Positions 40,811 to 49,874 of a stretch of 64,000 bases of DNA are shown here, piece by piece. Both the position numbers and the translations under genes were made by a program. Numbering within the stretch: position 1 is the first letter of the stretch; every line of letters begins with the position of its first letter. Origin of the DNA: Terriglobia bacterium (GTDB lineage: Bacteria; Acidobacteriota; Terriglobia; Versatilivoradales; Versatilivoraceae); the NCBI GenBank assembly GCA_022452285.1, contig JAKUNG010000010.1:62001-126000 (forward strand), read 5' to 3'. The notes beneath the pieces are model-generated. The model had not been told where the DNA came from and ran no database searches. It was given only the letters and a program-made list of their open reading frames with translations.

Positions 40811-40839
40811 TTGACATAGAGATATTCAGATATTATATT
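40811..40839 (+). promoter_or_regulatory. Sigma70-like promoter upstream of lon (TTGACA-17 bp-TATATT)
   Basis: TTGACA 40811-40816, TATATT 40834-40839, 17-bp spacer, ~95 bp upstream of the lon ATG. Confidence 0.55.
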
Positions 40840-40934
40840 GTCCCCGCTCTAAAAGAATAGCCAATCCACGTTTTTGAGATTAAGAAAAATCAAAAAAGGC
40901 TAAATAACTATTTTGTTTGACTGTGGGGGAGTTA

Positions 40935-43412
40935 ATGGAATCGGAAAAAAGTAAATCTGCCGAGAAGAAAAAAAAATTATATCGAAACAAAAGAAGCAAA
41001 AAGAAAGAAATCCCTTTAAAGCCTTCCAATAATAAGCGCTCAACCACTAAGAAGAAAAATGGTGGCTCGGGTCTAGTTTTAGCAAGCAAACTGCTACCAA
41101 CTCGGATTCCAATTTTAGCGATACGTCAGCGCCCCTTCTTTCCAGGATTGCCTGTTCCTTTGGAAATAATAGGGGAAAATCCTTTAAACGCTATTGATTG
41201 GGCATCAGAATCTACTAATAAGACGCTAGGTTTAGTGCTAATGAAGGACCCGTCGGGCGAAGAAGTACCTGAAAATCTTCATCGTGTAGGAGTAGCTGCT
41301 AAAATCATTAAAACAGTTGATGTTGATTCAGAAGTATTGCAGGTTTTGACGAACTGCCTGGAACGGTTCACCATTAAGAGAATTGAGGTTGGGGAAGAAG
41401 GATTATTTGCTCAGGTTGAATATCACTATGCCTTGGAACTTTCAGTGAACATGGAGTTAAAGGCATGTTCACTTGCTATTATCTCGTGTCTAAAAGAATT
41501 GGTAAAGTTAGACCCCTTACAAGCTGAGGCGATCAAGATATTTCTAAGTCGATCTAGTCTAAATGATCCTGGGAAGTTAGCTGATTTTGCTGCTCATTTG
41601 ACCACGGCAGAGGGAGTAGAACTTCAGGAGATTTTGGAAACTTTTGATGTTCGTACTCGTATTAATCGGGTATTGGCTCTTCTCCATAGAGAGTTAGAAC
41701 TATCTAAACTCCAAAGAAAAATTACTAAACAAATTGAAGAAAAAATTTCGGATCAACAAAGAAACTTTTTCCTCAAAGAGCAGCTAAAAGCTATAAAGAA
41801 GGAATTGGGACTTGAAAAGGAAGGTAAGACAACAGAAATTGAGAAATTTGAAGAACGGTTAGTGTCATTACAATTATCTCCTGAAGCCAAGCAGACACTG
41901 GATGAGGAATTAGAAAAACTTAAAGTTCTAGAACCAATTTCTCCAGAGTATACAGTCACACGAAATTATTTAGATTGGCTAACTGTACTTCCTTGGGGGA
42001 AGTACAGTTCAGACTCTTATGAGTTGGGTCAGGCACGAAAAATATTGAATCGTGATCATTTTGGACTCGAAGATGTTAAGGAGCGTATCTTGGAGTTTAT
42101 CGCAGTGGGTAAGATGAAAGGAGATATTTCTGGGTCAATACTTTGCTTGGTAGGTCCTCCAGGAGTTGGTAAGACCTCGATAGGGAAGAGTATCGCCTCT
42201 GCTCTTGGACGTCGTTTTTATCGTTTTTCCTTGGGAGGAATGAGAGATGAAGGTGAGATCAAAGGCCACAGACGGACCTACATTGGGGCTATGCCGGGGA
42301 AGTTTATTCAGTCAATGAAAACTGTTGGAACAGCTAACCCTGTAATCATGCTGGATGAAATTGACAAAATTGGGTCTTCTTTTCATGGAGATCCAGCATC
42401 GGCTTTATTGGAAGTTCTGGATCCAGAGCAGAACTCAAGTTTCCGTGACCACTATCTAGATGTTCCATTTGATCTTTCTAATGTTCTATTTGTAGTCACT
42501 GCAAATCATACGGAGACCATTCCATTAGCCTTACTTGATCGGATGGAAGTGATACGGTTAGCAGGTTATATTTTAGAGGAGAAGATGCAAATTGCACGTC
42601 GTTATCTTATTCCTAAGGTTGTACAAAGTCATGGCCTAAATCGCTCTCAAGTTAAGATTGGGGAGAGATCTTTGAGGAACATGATTAATGGTTATGCTCG
42701 TGAGGCAGGAGTTCGGAGTCTCGAAAACGTTATAAAAAAGATAGTTCGAAAATCCACACTTGAATTAGTAGAGAAAGCCAAGAAGAAGATTGTTATCAAT
42801 ACTCAAGATGTAGAGTCCTATCTTGGAAAGCCTGTCTTTGCCTCTGATGAACTTGCTGAACATATTCCCGGAGTAGTTTCAGGTTTAGCTTGGACTAATT
42901 TAGGTGGAGTCACGTTACAGGTTGAAGCGACAGCAGTTGCGAGTCAGCGTAAAGGATTCAAACAAACCGGGCAACTTGGAGTCGTCATGGTCGAAAGTTC
43001 GGAAATTGCTTATTCATATGTTATGGCTCGGTCAAAAGAGTTAGGTTTGGAATCAAATTTTTTTGACAACCACTTTGTACATTTGCATGTTCCCGCTGGA
43101 GCAATTCCTAAGGACGGCCCTTCTGCTGGGATTACTATGGCAACTGCTCTAGTTTCTTTAATTAAGAAAAAGCCATCTAAAAAAGGTCTAGCTATGACCG
43201 GTGAGCTTACTCTAACTGGAAGAATTTTGCCAATTGGTGGAGTCAAAGAGAAAGTCATTGCTGCTCGTAGGGCAAAATATAAAAGTGTAATCTTTCCTGA
43301 AGGGAACAGAAAGGATTATGAAGAACTACCCGCCCATTTAAAGAGAGGTCTTAAGGTGAAGTTTGCTTCCCACTTTGATGAAGTTTGTCAGTGGGCTCTG
43401 GGCTCAAAATAG
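40935..43412 (+). CDS. lon: ATP-dependent protease Lon (LonA)
   Basis: 'GPPGVGKTSIGKSIASALGRRFYRFSLGGMRDEGEIKGHRRTYIGAMPGK', catalytic 'KDGPSAGITMATALVS'. Start revised from TTG 40917 to ATG 40935 preceded by GGGGGAG. Confidence 0.96.
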   Translation: MESEKSKSAEKKKKLYRNKRSKKKEIPLKPSNNKRSTTKKKNGGSGLVLASKLLPTRIPILAIRQRPFFPGLPVPLEIIGENPLNAIDWASESTNKTLGLVLMKDPSGEEVPENLHRVGVAAKIIKTVDVDSEVLQVLTNCLERFTIKRIEVGEEGLFAQVEYHYALELSVNMELKACSLAIISCLKELVKLDPLQAEAIKIFLSRSSLNDPGKLADFAAHLTTAEGVELQEILETFDVRTRINRVLALLHRELELSKLQRKITKQIEEKISDQQRNFFLKEQLKAIKKELGLEKEGKTTEIEKFEERLVSLQLSPEAKQTLDEELEKLKVLEPISPEYTVTRNYLDWLTVLPWGKYSSDSYELGQARKILNRDHFGLEDVKERILEFIAVGKMKGDISGSILCLVGPPGVGKTSIGKSIASALGRRFYRFSLGGMRDEGEIKGHRRTYIGAMPGKFIQSMKTVGTANPVIMLDEIDKIGSSFHGDPASALLEVLDPEQNSSFRDHYLDVPFDLSNVLFVVTANHTETIPLALLDRMEVIRLAGYILEEKMQIARRYLIPKVVQSHGLNRSQVKIGERSLRNMINGYAREAGVRSLENVIKKIVRKSTLELVEKAKKKIVINTQDVESYLGKPVFASDELAEHIPGVVSGLAWTNLGGVTLQVEATAVASQRKGFKQTGQLGVVMVESSEIAYSYVMARSKELGLESNFFDNHFVHLHVPAGAIPKDGPSAGITMATALVSLIKKKPSKKGLAMTGELTLTGRILPIGGVKEKVIAARRAKYKSVIFPEGNRKDYEELPAHLKRGLKVKFASHFDEVCQWALGSK

Positions 43413-43483
43413 ACAATGTATTCCTTAGTGATAATTGAGAAAATTCATTTTCCATATAATTCTGACAACTGTAATCAGTAGTG

Positions 43484-44341
43484 TCATAGATATTTTTTAC
43501 TGGAAAGGGTATTTTTGAACCAAGATATAGTTTTGTCGACGGCTTCTTTAAGGGCTGGGGAAGTGATAACTAAGGGATGTTGAGTATGAAATGTGTGTCC
43601 ACTCCCTTCGATGATGTGAAATGCTGAAAGTTTTTGGTCAGAGCATTTCCATAGTTGTTTTGCTTCAGAGAGTGAAACAACCTTGTCGTTTCGACCATGT
43701 AAAATTAAAGCCGGAATTGATAATTGACGTATGGCTTGGATAACATCTAATTGGTCAAGATTATTCTCCAAATCTTCTAATGCTTTAACCTTTAGTTCTA
43801 GAGGTCTGCCCTGTTTAGTACTGCCTATCCTTAAGATCCCCTCACGTTTCCATTGTTGACAAGTTGCGGAATCGAACCGTTCAAAAGTTTTAATCGCTCC
43901 CCAAGTCACTATTGATTGTATCTGTACTATTTGCCGAGAAAAAAGTATCCCATAACTACCCCCTCTACTATGTCCAACAATACCTAGTGCGTTTAACCGT
44001 AATCGTTCTATATATGGAAAATCTCCCCATAAAAGATTGTCCATTACTAAACGCCAGTCAAGTAGTTCCTGAGTGGTTGAATTTTTAGAAAAACTTTCAA
44101 TGTCATCGATTTCCAATAGATTATTGCTAATTCCTGAAAGTGCATGGTTGAAGGAGACTACTGCAAATCCCGCATTGCTCAAATGTTTGCATAGGTACGG
44201 AAAAAATCCCCAGTCCTTGAATCCTCGAAAACCATGGCCAACTATGATGGGATTGAGTTTTTGTTTTCCAGCAGGTAATCGGATAGTACAGGAAACTTTT
44301 AAACTATCCGGATGGGTAAGGGAAAAATCAGTTTCTATCAA
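43484..44341 (-). CDS. Alpha/beta hydrolase
   Basis: 'PIIVGHGFRGFKDWGFFPYLCKHLSNAGFAVVSFNHA', nucleophile elbow 'GIVGHSRGGSYGI', 'PALILHGRNDKVVSLSEAK'. Confidence 0.87.
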   Translation of the reverse strand: MIETDFSLTHPDSLKVSCTIRLPAGKQKLNPIIVGHGFRGFKDWGFFPYLCKHLSNAGFAVVSFNHALSGISNNLLEIDDIESFSKNSTTQELLDWRLVMDNLLWGDFPYIERLRLNALGIVGHSRGGSYGILFSRQIVQIQSIVTWGAIKTFERFDSATCQQWKREGILRIGSTKQGRPLELKVKALEDLENNLDQLDVIQAIRQLSIPALILHGRNDKVVSLSEAKQLWKCSDQKLSAFHIIEGSGHTFHTQHPLVITSPALKEAVDKTISWFKNTLSSKKYL

Positions 44342-44536
44342 ATTAATTCAAAGTCACAGTAGAATTTAATCTTTCAACTTTCCACTTTATCTTGAAAGAT
44401 GTTTGTTTGCAACGACATTGTTGGAAGACTATCATTACTGATTGTCTAGGTAAAGTTGGTCAAATTTTTATTTAAAGGATAAAACCTTTGGCAATCAATT
44501 AAAAGTTTTGGTTGTTATTATTCAAATCATCAGAGT

Positions 44537-44556
44537 TAATAATCTGCAGATTATTA
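44537..44556. promoter_or_regulatory. Perfect 20-bp palindrome TAATAATCTGCAGATTATTA
   Basis: Self-complementary over 20 bp in the intergenic region upstream of mqnE. Confidence 0.45.
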
Positions 44557-44643
44557 TGGGAATTTTGTTGTGTGAATTTCAGAAAAAATAGAAAGTTTTA
44601 GATAGCTTTGGTAATAATCAGTACTACACCATTACAATCCTGT

Positions 44644-44673
44644 TTGACACCTCTTACATGGCTCGGCTATTAT
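44644..44673 (+). promoter_or_regulatory. Sigma70-like promoter upstream of mqnE (TTGACA-18 bp-TATTAT)
   Basis: TTGACA 44644-44649 and TATTAT 44668-44673. Confidence 0.55.
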
Positions 44674-44717
44674 GAAGCCGAATCAACAAATGTTTAAAAA
44701 GACAAGTTTGGTTTATT

Positions 44718-45833
44718 ATGGAAAAAATGGGTATGGAGAGCCGTAGAATGCATCCCGAGCTAGTACAGATTAGTGATAAAGTATTGTCCGGGGAGCGCTT
44801 ATCTTTTAATGATGGTTTAACCTTATATCAATCTCCAGATATTCATACATTGGGATTCTTGGCTAACTGGGTTCGCGAGAAATTGAATGGGAATAAGGGA
44901 TACTACAACATCAACAGACACTTGAATCCAACCAATGTTTGTGTCGTAGACTGCAAGTTTTGTGGGTTTGCTCGCAAGCCTGACAAGGGTGGGTATACAA
45001 TGTCACTTGAGGAGGCTTTTAATCATGTTGCAGCAGATTATACTGAAGCAGTAACTGAATTTCATATTGTAGGTGGCCTCCACCCATACCTCTCTTTGAC
45101 ATACTTTACTGATTTACTTGAAGGTTTAAAAAAGCGATTCCCTAAAGTTCATCTTAAAGCCTTTACTATGGTTGAACTTGAGTTCCTTTCTCGTAGAGCA
45201 AAGTTATCGATTGAGGACACAATTCAAGCTCTGAGAGATGCAGGAATGGATAGTTGCCCTGGAGGTGGCGCAGAGATTTTTGCAGATCGTGCCCGAAGTA
45301 TCATCTGTGACCATAAAGTATCTGGAAATCGTTGGCTTGAAATTGCTGAAAAAGTTCACCAGTCTGGACTGAAGTCTAATGCAACAATGCTCTATGGTCA
45401 TGTGGAAACAATTGAAGAGCGAGTGGATCATTTAATTAAACTTAGAGAACTACAGGACAAGACTGCTGGATTTCAATGTTTTATCCCTCTTGCTTTTCAT
45501 CCTGTTAATACACAACTTGACCATTTGCCATCCCCTACTGCCATGACAGATCTCCGAACAATTGCTGTAAGCCGACTGTTATTGGATAACTTTCCGCATA
45601 TTAAGGCATACTGGATCATGATTGGAGCCAAAACGGCTCAGATTGGATTAAACTTTGGAGCTGATGATTTGGATGGAACTGTTGTGGAGGAGAAAATTGT
45701 ACATATGGCTGGTGCGAAAACTCCAATCGGAATGACACGATCAGATATCGAACATTTGGTTCGTGAAGCAGGTCGAGAGCCGATTGAGCGGGACACTCTT
45801 TATCAGCCAGTAAATCGAACCGTTGCAGCCTAG
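44718..45833 (+). CDS. mqnE: Aminodeoxyfutalosine synthase MqnE (radical SAM)
   Basis: 'NINRHLNPTNVCVVDCKFCGFARKPDKGGYTMSLEEAF' CxxxCxxC radical-SAM motif, 'EFHIVGGLHPYLSLTYFTDLL', 'CPGGGAEIFADRAR', 'SNATMLYGHVET'. Confidence 0.9.
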   Translation: MEKMGMESRRMHPELVQISDKVLSGERLSFNDGLTLYQSPDIHTLGFLANWVREKLNGNKGYYNINRHLNPTNVCVVDCKFCGFARKPDKGGYTMSLEEAFNHVAADYTEAVTEFHIVGGLHPYLSLTYFTDLLEGLKKRFPKVHLKAFTMVELEFLSRRAKLSIEDTIQALRDAGMDSCPGGGAEIFADRARSIICDHKVSGNRWLEIAEKVHQSGLKSNATMLYGHVETIEERVDHLIKLRELQDKTAGFQCFIPLAFHPVNTQLDHLPSPTAMTDLRTIAVSRLLLDNFPHIKAYWIMIGAKTAQIGLNFGADDLDGTVVEEKIVHMAGAKTPIGMTRSDIEHLVREAGREPIERDTLYQPVNRTVAA

Positions 45834-45948
45834 TAGTGAGTACCCCACAAATACAATTCTATCAAGGGTGTGGAATAATTGATTACTTGGCTGTTTTCAA
45901 TCAGTTATCAAAACATCTCTAGGGTTTAATAATCAGATGAGTTTTTAT

Positions 45949-46356
45949 TTACATAAGTTTCTCAAAAAAGCTGTGTTCCATTTGAATTTTGGGTCTAGAT
46001 TTATTTAGTAGGTCTTGAGTTAATAAATTTTTTTTAGTGGGTATGTTGGAATAGAATCGTTCCATTTGTTCGACAAATTCCTTAATGTTAAATTGTAAGA
46101 AGTGATCGGGTAATTGACCAAAACGTTCAAGCCCTTTCTGGTAACAGCTTAAAGCTCCCTCTATATTTTCATTACCAAAATGGTATAGAGAAACTGCTGA
46201 CATGATAAGTGCCTGATAAAAAATCTTTTCTTTCCCTTTTGCCTCACTCCAAATTTCTTCCCAGACATCATGACATTCGTAATAGAACTGACGGTTGAAC
46301 AAGTCGACACCTTTAATAAATTCAGATGGTGGAAAACTTCTTTTAGTACTTAACAA
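45949..46356 (-). CDS. DUF309 domain-containing protein
   Basis: 'FIKGVDLFNRQFYYECHDVWEEIWSEAKGKEKIFYQALIMSAVSLYHFGNENIEGALSCYQKGLERF' typical of DUF309. Confidence 0.85.
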   Translation of the reverse strand: MLSTKRSFPPSEFIKGVDLFNRQFYYECHDVWEEIWSEAKGKEKIFYQALIMSAVSLYHFGNENIEGALSCYQKGLERFGQLPDHFLQFNIKEFVEQMERFYSNIPTKKNLLTQDLLNKSRPKIQMEHSFFEKLM

Positions 46357-46455
46357 AAGTCTTTCCTTAGATGAGATTAAGATTCAAGACACTGGTTCTA
46401 TTTAAAAATAGTTTGTAGAATACTTTATTATTAAACGTCAAGAGGTAATGAAAAA

Positions 46456-47373
46456 ATGTTTTTTTCTGTTAAAAATTGGACAAGCATGACTCTAGCTTTG
46501 GCATTTTTCCTAGGAATGCTTTTTATTGTGAGTGGACAGCAACATGAACGGGCAGCTGAGAAAAAAATCGTCCGCTACTTACAGAATAACTTGAAACCAG
46601 GAAAACCCTTATTAGTTACTGAACTACACCAAATGTTTAGCCTCCCCGAAGAACGAAAAGTTCTTAGTCGTCTTTACAACATCTTTTTTAAAATACCCAA
46701 TTTTTTAGCTCAATATTATGTTATCCATAATCAGCCGCCTAAACTTCATCAGATTGCTGAGCAATTTGATCTAACAATTCCAGGAGAAGTAGATGTGATC
46801 TTGAAAATTGTGGAATACGATAGTCGAGTTCCTCGCTTTATAACTCGAGATCCAGTAAACGGAGAAATAATCAATATAGATCTTGAAAAAATTAGAGCGG
46901 ATGCTCGTTTTAATAAGATAATTGAGAGATCTATTGCTGGTTGGGAAGGCAAGCAAGCTCCTGGATTTGTGCTCCAATTATTAGATGGAACTGATTTAAA
47001 GCTGACTCAGTTAGAAGGTAAGGTCCGACTAGTTTACTTCTGGTTTTCAAATTGTCCCCCTTGTATGAAAATTACACCTCATCTAGTTTCTTTGCAAAAG
47101 CGATTTATGGCCCAAAATTTTTCTGTTATTGGTTTAAATGCTGATCGGATTTTAGAATTATCCTATCCAGAATCTGAGCGGCTGTCTTATCTAGAAAAGT
47201 ATAAAATCAATTTTCCTATAGGACATCTAACTGGTAAGGTCCAGGAAGCTTATGGGGGAATACAGTTATTCCCAAGCCTATTTCTTGTGGATAAAAAAGG
47301 GATTATCCGCCGTCATTTTGTCAACTATCAAGATGAAGCAACCCTTTTAAAAGCAATCAGTGAGATTCTCTGA
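46456..47373 (+). CDS. TlpA-like thioredoxin-fold thiol-disulfide oxidoreductase, membrane-anchored/secreted
   Basis: N-terminal hydrophobic segment; 'APGFVLQLLDGTDLKLTQLEGKVRLVYFWFSNCPPCMKITPHLVSLQKRF' with CPPC active site. Confidence 0.88.
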   Translation: MFFSVKNWTSMTLALAFFLGMLFIVSGQQHERAAEKKIVRYLQNNLKPGKPLLVTELHQMFSLPEERKVLSRLYNIFFKIPNFLAQYYVIHNQPPKLHQIAEQFDLTIPGEVDVILKIVEYDSRVPRFITRDPVNGEIINIDLEKIRADARFNKIIERSIAGWEGKQAPGFVLQLLDGTDLKLTQLEGKVRLVYFWFSNCPPCMKITPHLVSLQKRFMAQNFSVIGLNADRILELSYPESERLSYLEKYKINFPIGHLTGKVQEAYGGIQLFPSLFLVDKKGIIRRHFVNYQDEATLLKAISEIL

Positions 47374-47460
47374 GATGATTCATAAAGGATTTGGCTAGTA
47401 TTTTTCTAGGACCTAATAATGTTTGAATTATTTTGAAAGAAGAGTTTAGAACCCCATCTT

Positions 47461-48138
47461 TTATCTACGATTGTTCAGAAACGGGTTGTACTGTCTCTCC
47501 TTGCCTATAGTTGTAGGGGGACCATGACCAGGATAGACAATAGTATCATCTTCAAGTACTAGGAGATGATTTTGAATCGATTGGATAATATCGTTATATG
47601 AGCCACCCCAAAGGTCAGTTCTTCCAATACTCATTTGAAATAAGGTGTCTCCGGCGAATAGCTTTCCATTTTCTGGGAAATGAATACAGAGACTGCCTGG
47701 AGTGTGACCGGGGGTAAACAAGATATTGCCACAGTATGGATTTGTTTGCTTTTCGTTACTAACAGTGGATTGATCGCCAAAAGTAATCTGATCATCTTGG
47801 TGAATAAAGTGGTCAATCTCAGTTGTAGTGGGAACAGATAGACCAAGATAATCAGCCTGAGCAGGCAGATTTTCATATAAGTACAGATCTTTTTCATGTA
47901 AGAGGGTTTTTGCACCAGTTTTGTCCTTAAGCTTTTCTAGATCACCAACATGGTCAATATGAGCATGAGTACTCAGAATATATCTTACATTTAGTTGATG
48001 TTTTTCCAATGATGGTAGGATTAATTCTATTTCGTCTCCGGGATCAATGACCAGTGCTTCTCGGGTATTCTCACATCCGAGTATGTAACAATTGCATTGT
48101 AAAGGTCCGACAGGTATATTTTCAAAAATCAAAATCAT
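47461..48138 (-). CDS. MBL-fold hydrolase (glyoxalase II-like)
   Basis: 'GPLQCNCYILGCENTREALVIDPGDE', 'ILSTHAHIDHVGD', 'FTPGHTPGSLCIHFPENGKLFAGDTLFQMSIGRTDLWGG', 'VYPGHGPPTTIGKER'. Confidence 0.93.
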   Translation of the reverse strand: MILIFENIPVGPLQCNCYILGCENTREALVIDPGDEIELILPSLEKHQLNVRYILSTHAHIDHVGDLEKLKDKTGAKTLLHEKDLYLYENLPAQADYLGLSVPTTTEIDHFIHQDDQITFGDQSTVSNEKQTNPYCGNILFTPGHTPGSLCIHFPENGKLFAGDTLFQMSIGRTDLWGGSYNDIIQSIQNHLLVLEDDTIVYPGHGPPTTIGKERQYNPFLNNRR

Positions 48139-48208
48139 CTCTCCAGACTTTGGTTAGGTTTTTCTTCAGTGGTTTATTTAGTTTAAATACACTACTAAGA
48201 TAGCTTAT

Positions 48209-49483
48209 TTAAGTTCTACTTTGTTGGTAAAGTGGAAACTTACTTGAAAGTTTTACAACACGTGAATGAACTTTCTGAATGATTTCTTGACTATCAATGT
48301 TGTCAAGAACTTGACCAATTAGTTTACCAATGATAGACATTTCTGCTTCAGTCATTCCACGAGTGGTCAAAGCAGGGGTTCCTAAGCGAACTCCACTAGT
48401 TATCATTGGAGAATTAGTGTCGAATGGAATAGTATTTTTGTTAACAGTAATTCCTGCTTTGTCTAGAGCTATCTCAGCTTGTTTCCCGGTAATTCCTTTG
48501 GAGAAAACATCTACAAGGATTAGGTGGTTGTCGGTACCTCCAGACACAATTCGATATCCACTATTTTGAATACTTTTAGCTAGCTCTGTAGCATTTTTCT
48601 TAACCTGCTGAATATAACTTTTGTATTGAGGCTGCAAAGCTTCTTTAAAACAAACAGCTTTTGCAGCAATGACATGCACAAGTGGTCCGCCTTGGTTTCC
48701 AGGAAAAACTACTCTATCCAAATCCTTTCCGAAGACCTGTTTGCACATAACCATTCCTCCGCGAGGTCCTCTAAGGGTTTTATGAGTAGTCGTGGTAACA
48801 AAATCACAGTGGGGAATTGGACTAGGATGTTCACCAACAGCAATAAGTCCAGCTATGTGAGCAATATCAGCCATTACTAAGGAGCCATTTCTTCGAGCAA
48901 TTTCTCCGATCAACTTAAAATTGATTTCACGTGGATAAGCACTCGCGCCTATTACAATTAGCTTTGGCTTATTTTCTATAACCAGGTCTTCTAGCGCAGT
49001 GTAATTGATCTTTTCTGTATCTTTACCGACTCCATAGGAAACAACATGATACATTTTTCCAGAAAAATTTAAAGGATGACCGTGTGTCAAATGTCCGCCA
49101 TGAGAAAGATCCATACCGAGCATTGTGTCCCCAGGTTGAAGCACTGTCATATAAACTGCAACGTTTGCTTGGGTTCCAGAATGGGGCTGTACATTTACAT
49201 GGTCTGCACCAAACAGTTTCTTGGCTCGAGCAATAGCAAGTCGTTCAACAACATCTGTAAATTCACAGCCTCCGTAGTAGCGACGCCCAGGGTACCCCTC
49301 TGCGTATTTATTAGTAAATACACTTCCTGTAGCTTCTAAGACTGCTTCACTTACAAAATTTTCAGAAGCAATAAGTTCAAGCTGTGAAGCTTGTCTTTGA
49401 ACTTCATTACCAATAGCTTGAAAAATCTCTGGATCACTAAGGACAAGCTTTGTTGAAAAGAAATTACTGCTGACCCCTGACAT
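48209..49483 (-). CDS. glyA: Serine hydroxymethyltransferase
   Basis: '[44 protein letters not shown]', '[19 protein letters not shown]'. Confidence 0.97.
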   Translation of the reverse strand: MSGVSSNFFSTKLVLSDPEIFQAIGNEVQRQASQLELIASENFVSEAVLEATGSVFTNKYAEGYPGRRYYGGCEFTDVVERLAIARAKKLFGADHVNVQPHSGTQANVAVYMTVLQPGDTMLGMDLSHGGHLTHGHPLNFSGKMYHVVSYGVGKDTEKINYTALEDLVIENKPKLIVIGASAYPREINFKLIGEIARRNGSLVMADIAHIAGLIAVGEHPSPIPHCDFVTTTTHKTLRGPRGGMVMCKQVFGKDLDRVVFPGNQGGPLVHVIAAKAVCFKEALQPQYKSYIQQVKKNATELAKSIQNSGYRIVSGGTDNHLILVDVFSKGITGKQAEIALDKAGITVNKNTIPFDTNSPMITSGVRLGTPALTTRGMTEAEMSIIGKLIGQVLDNIDSQEIIQKVHSRVVKLSSKFPLYQQSRT

Positions 49484-49874
49484 AATGAGTTTCCTCTTAA
49501 GAATAAATATCTGATCCTGAGTAAATTATAAAAAAAAATAGGTCAAATAATTTAATAGCCAGTTTGGATTGTATCCAAGAAATAACCTAGTGACAAATTA
49601 AAAATTGCCGAGAGAATCCTGATTATCCCCTTCTAGTGTGGGTTTTCAAGGATTAACAAAATTTTTTTTCTTGACGATACAGATATTATTTTCTAGTTTA
49701 TGTTGTAATCTAAGGATATCGTATCTAGACGGTTTGGACTATTAATGACGGTAGCTCAGATTTCTTATGGATCTGTTACCTAGTTCATTTCTTTCCATTT
49801 TGATGGTTCTTGAAGCCTATTGTTTCCTTGTCTGAAGATTAGTTTGACTCTAGGTTTTTTCCCAGGGAGTAAGC

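Noticed and set aside
48138-49874. Glycine riboswitch near glyA
   Set aside because: No recognisable tandem glycine aptamer motifs in the glyA-proS intergenic region.
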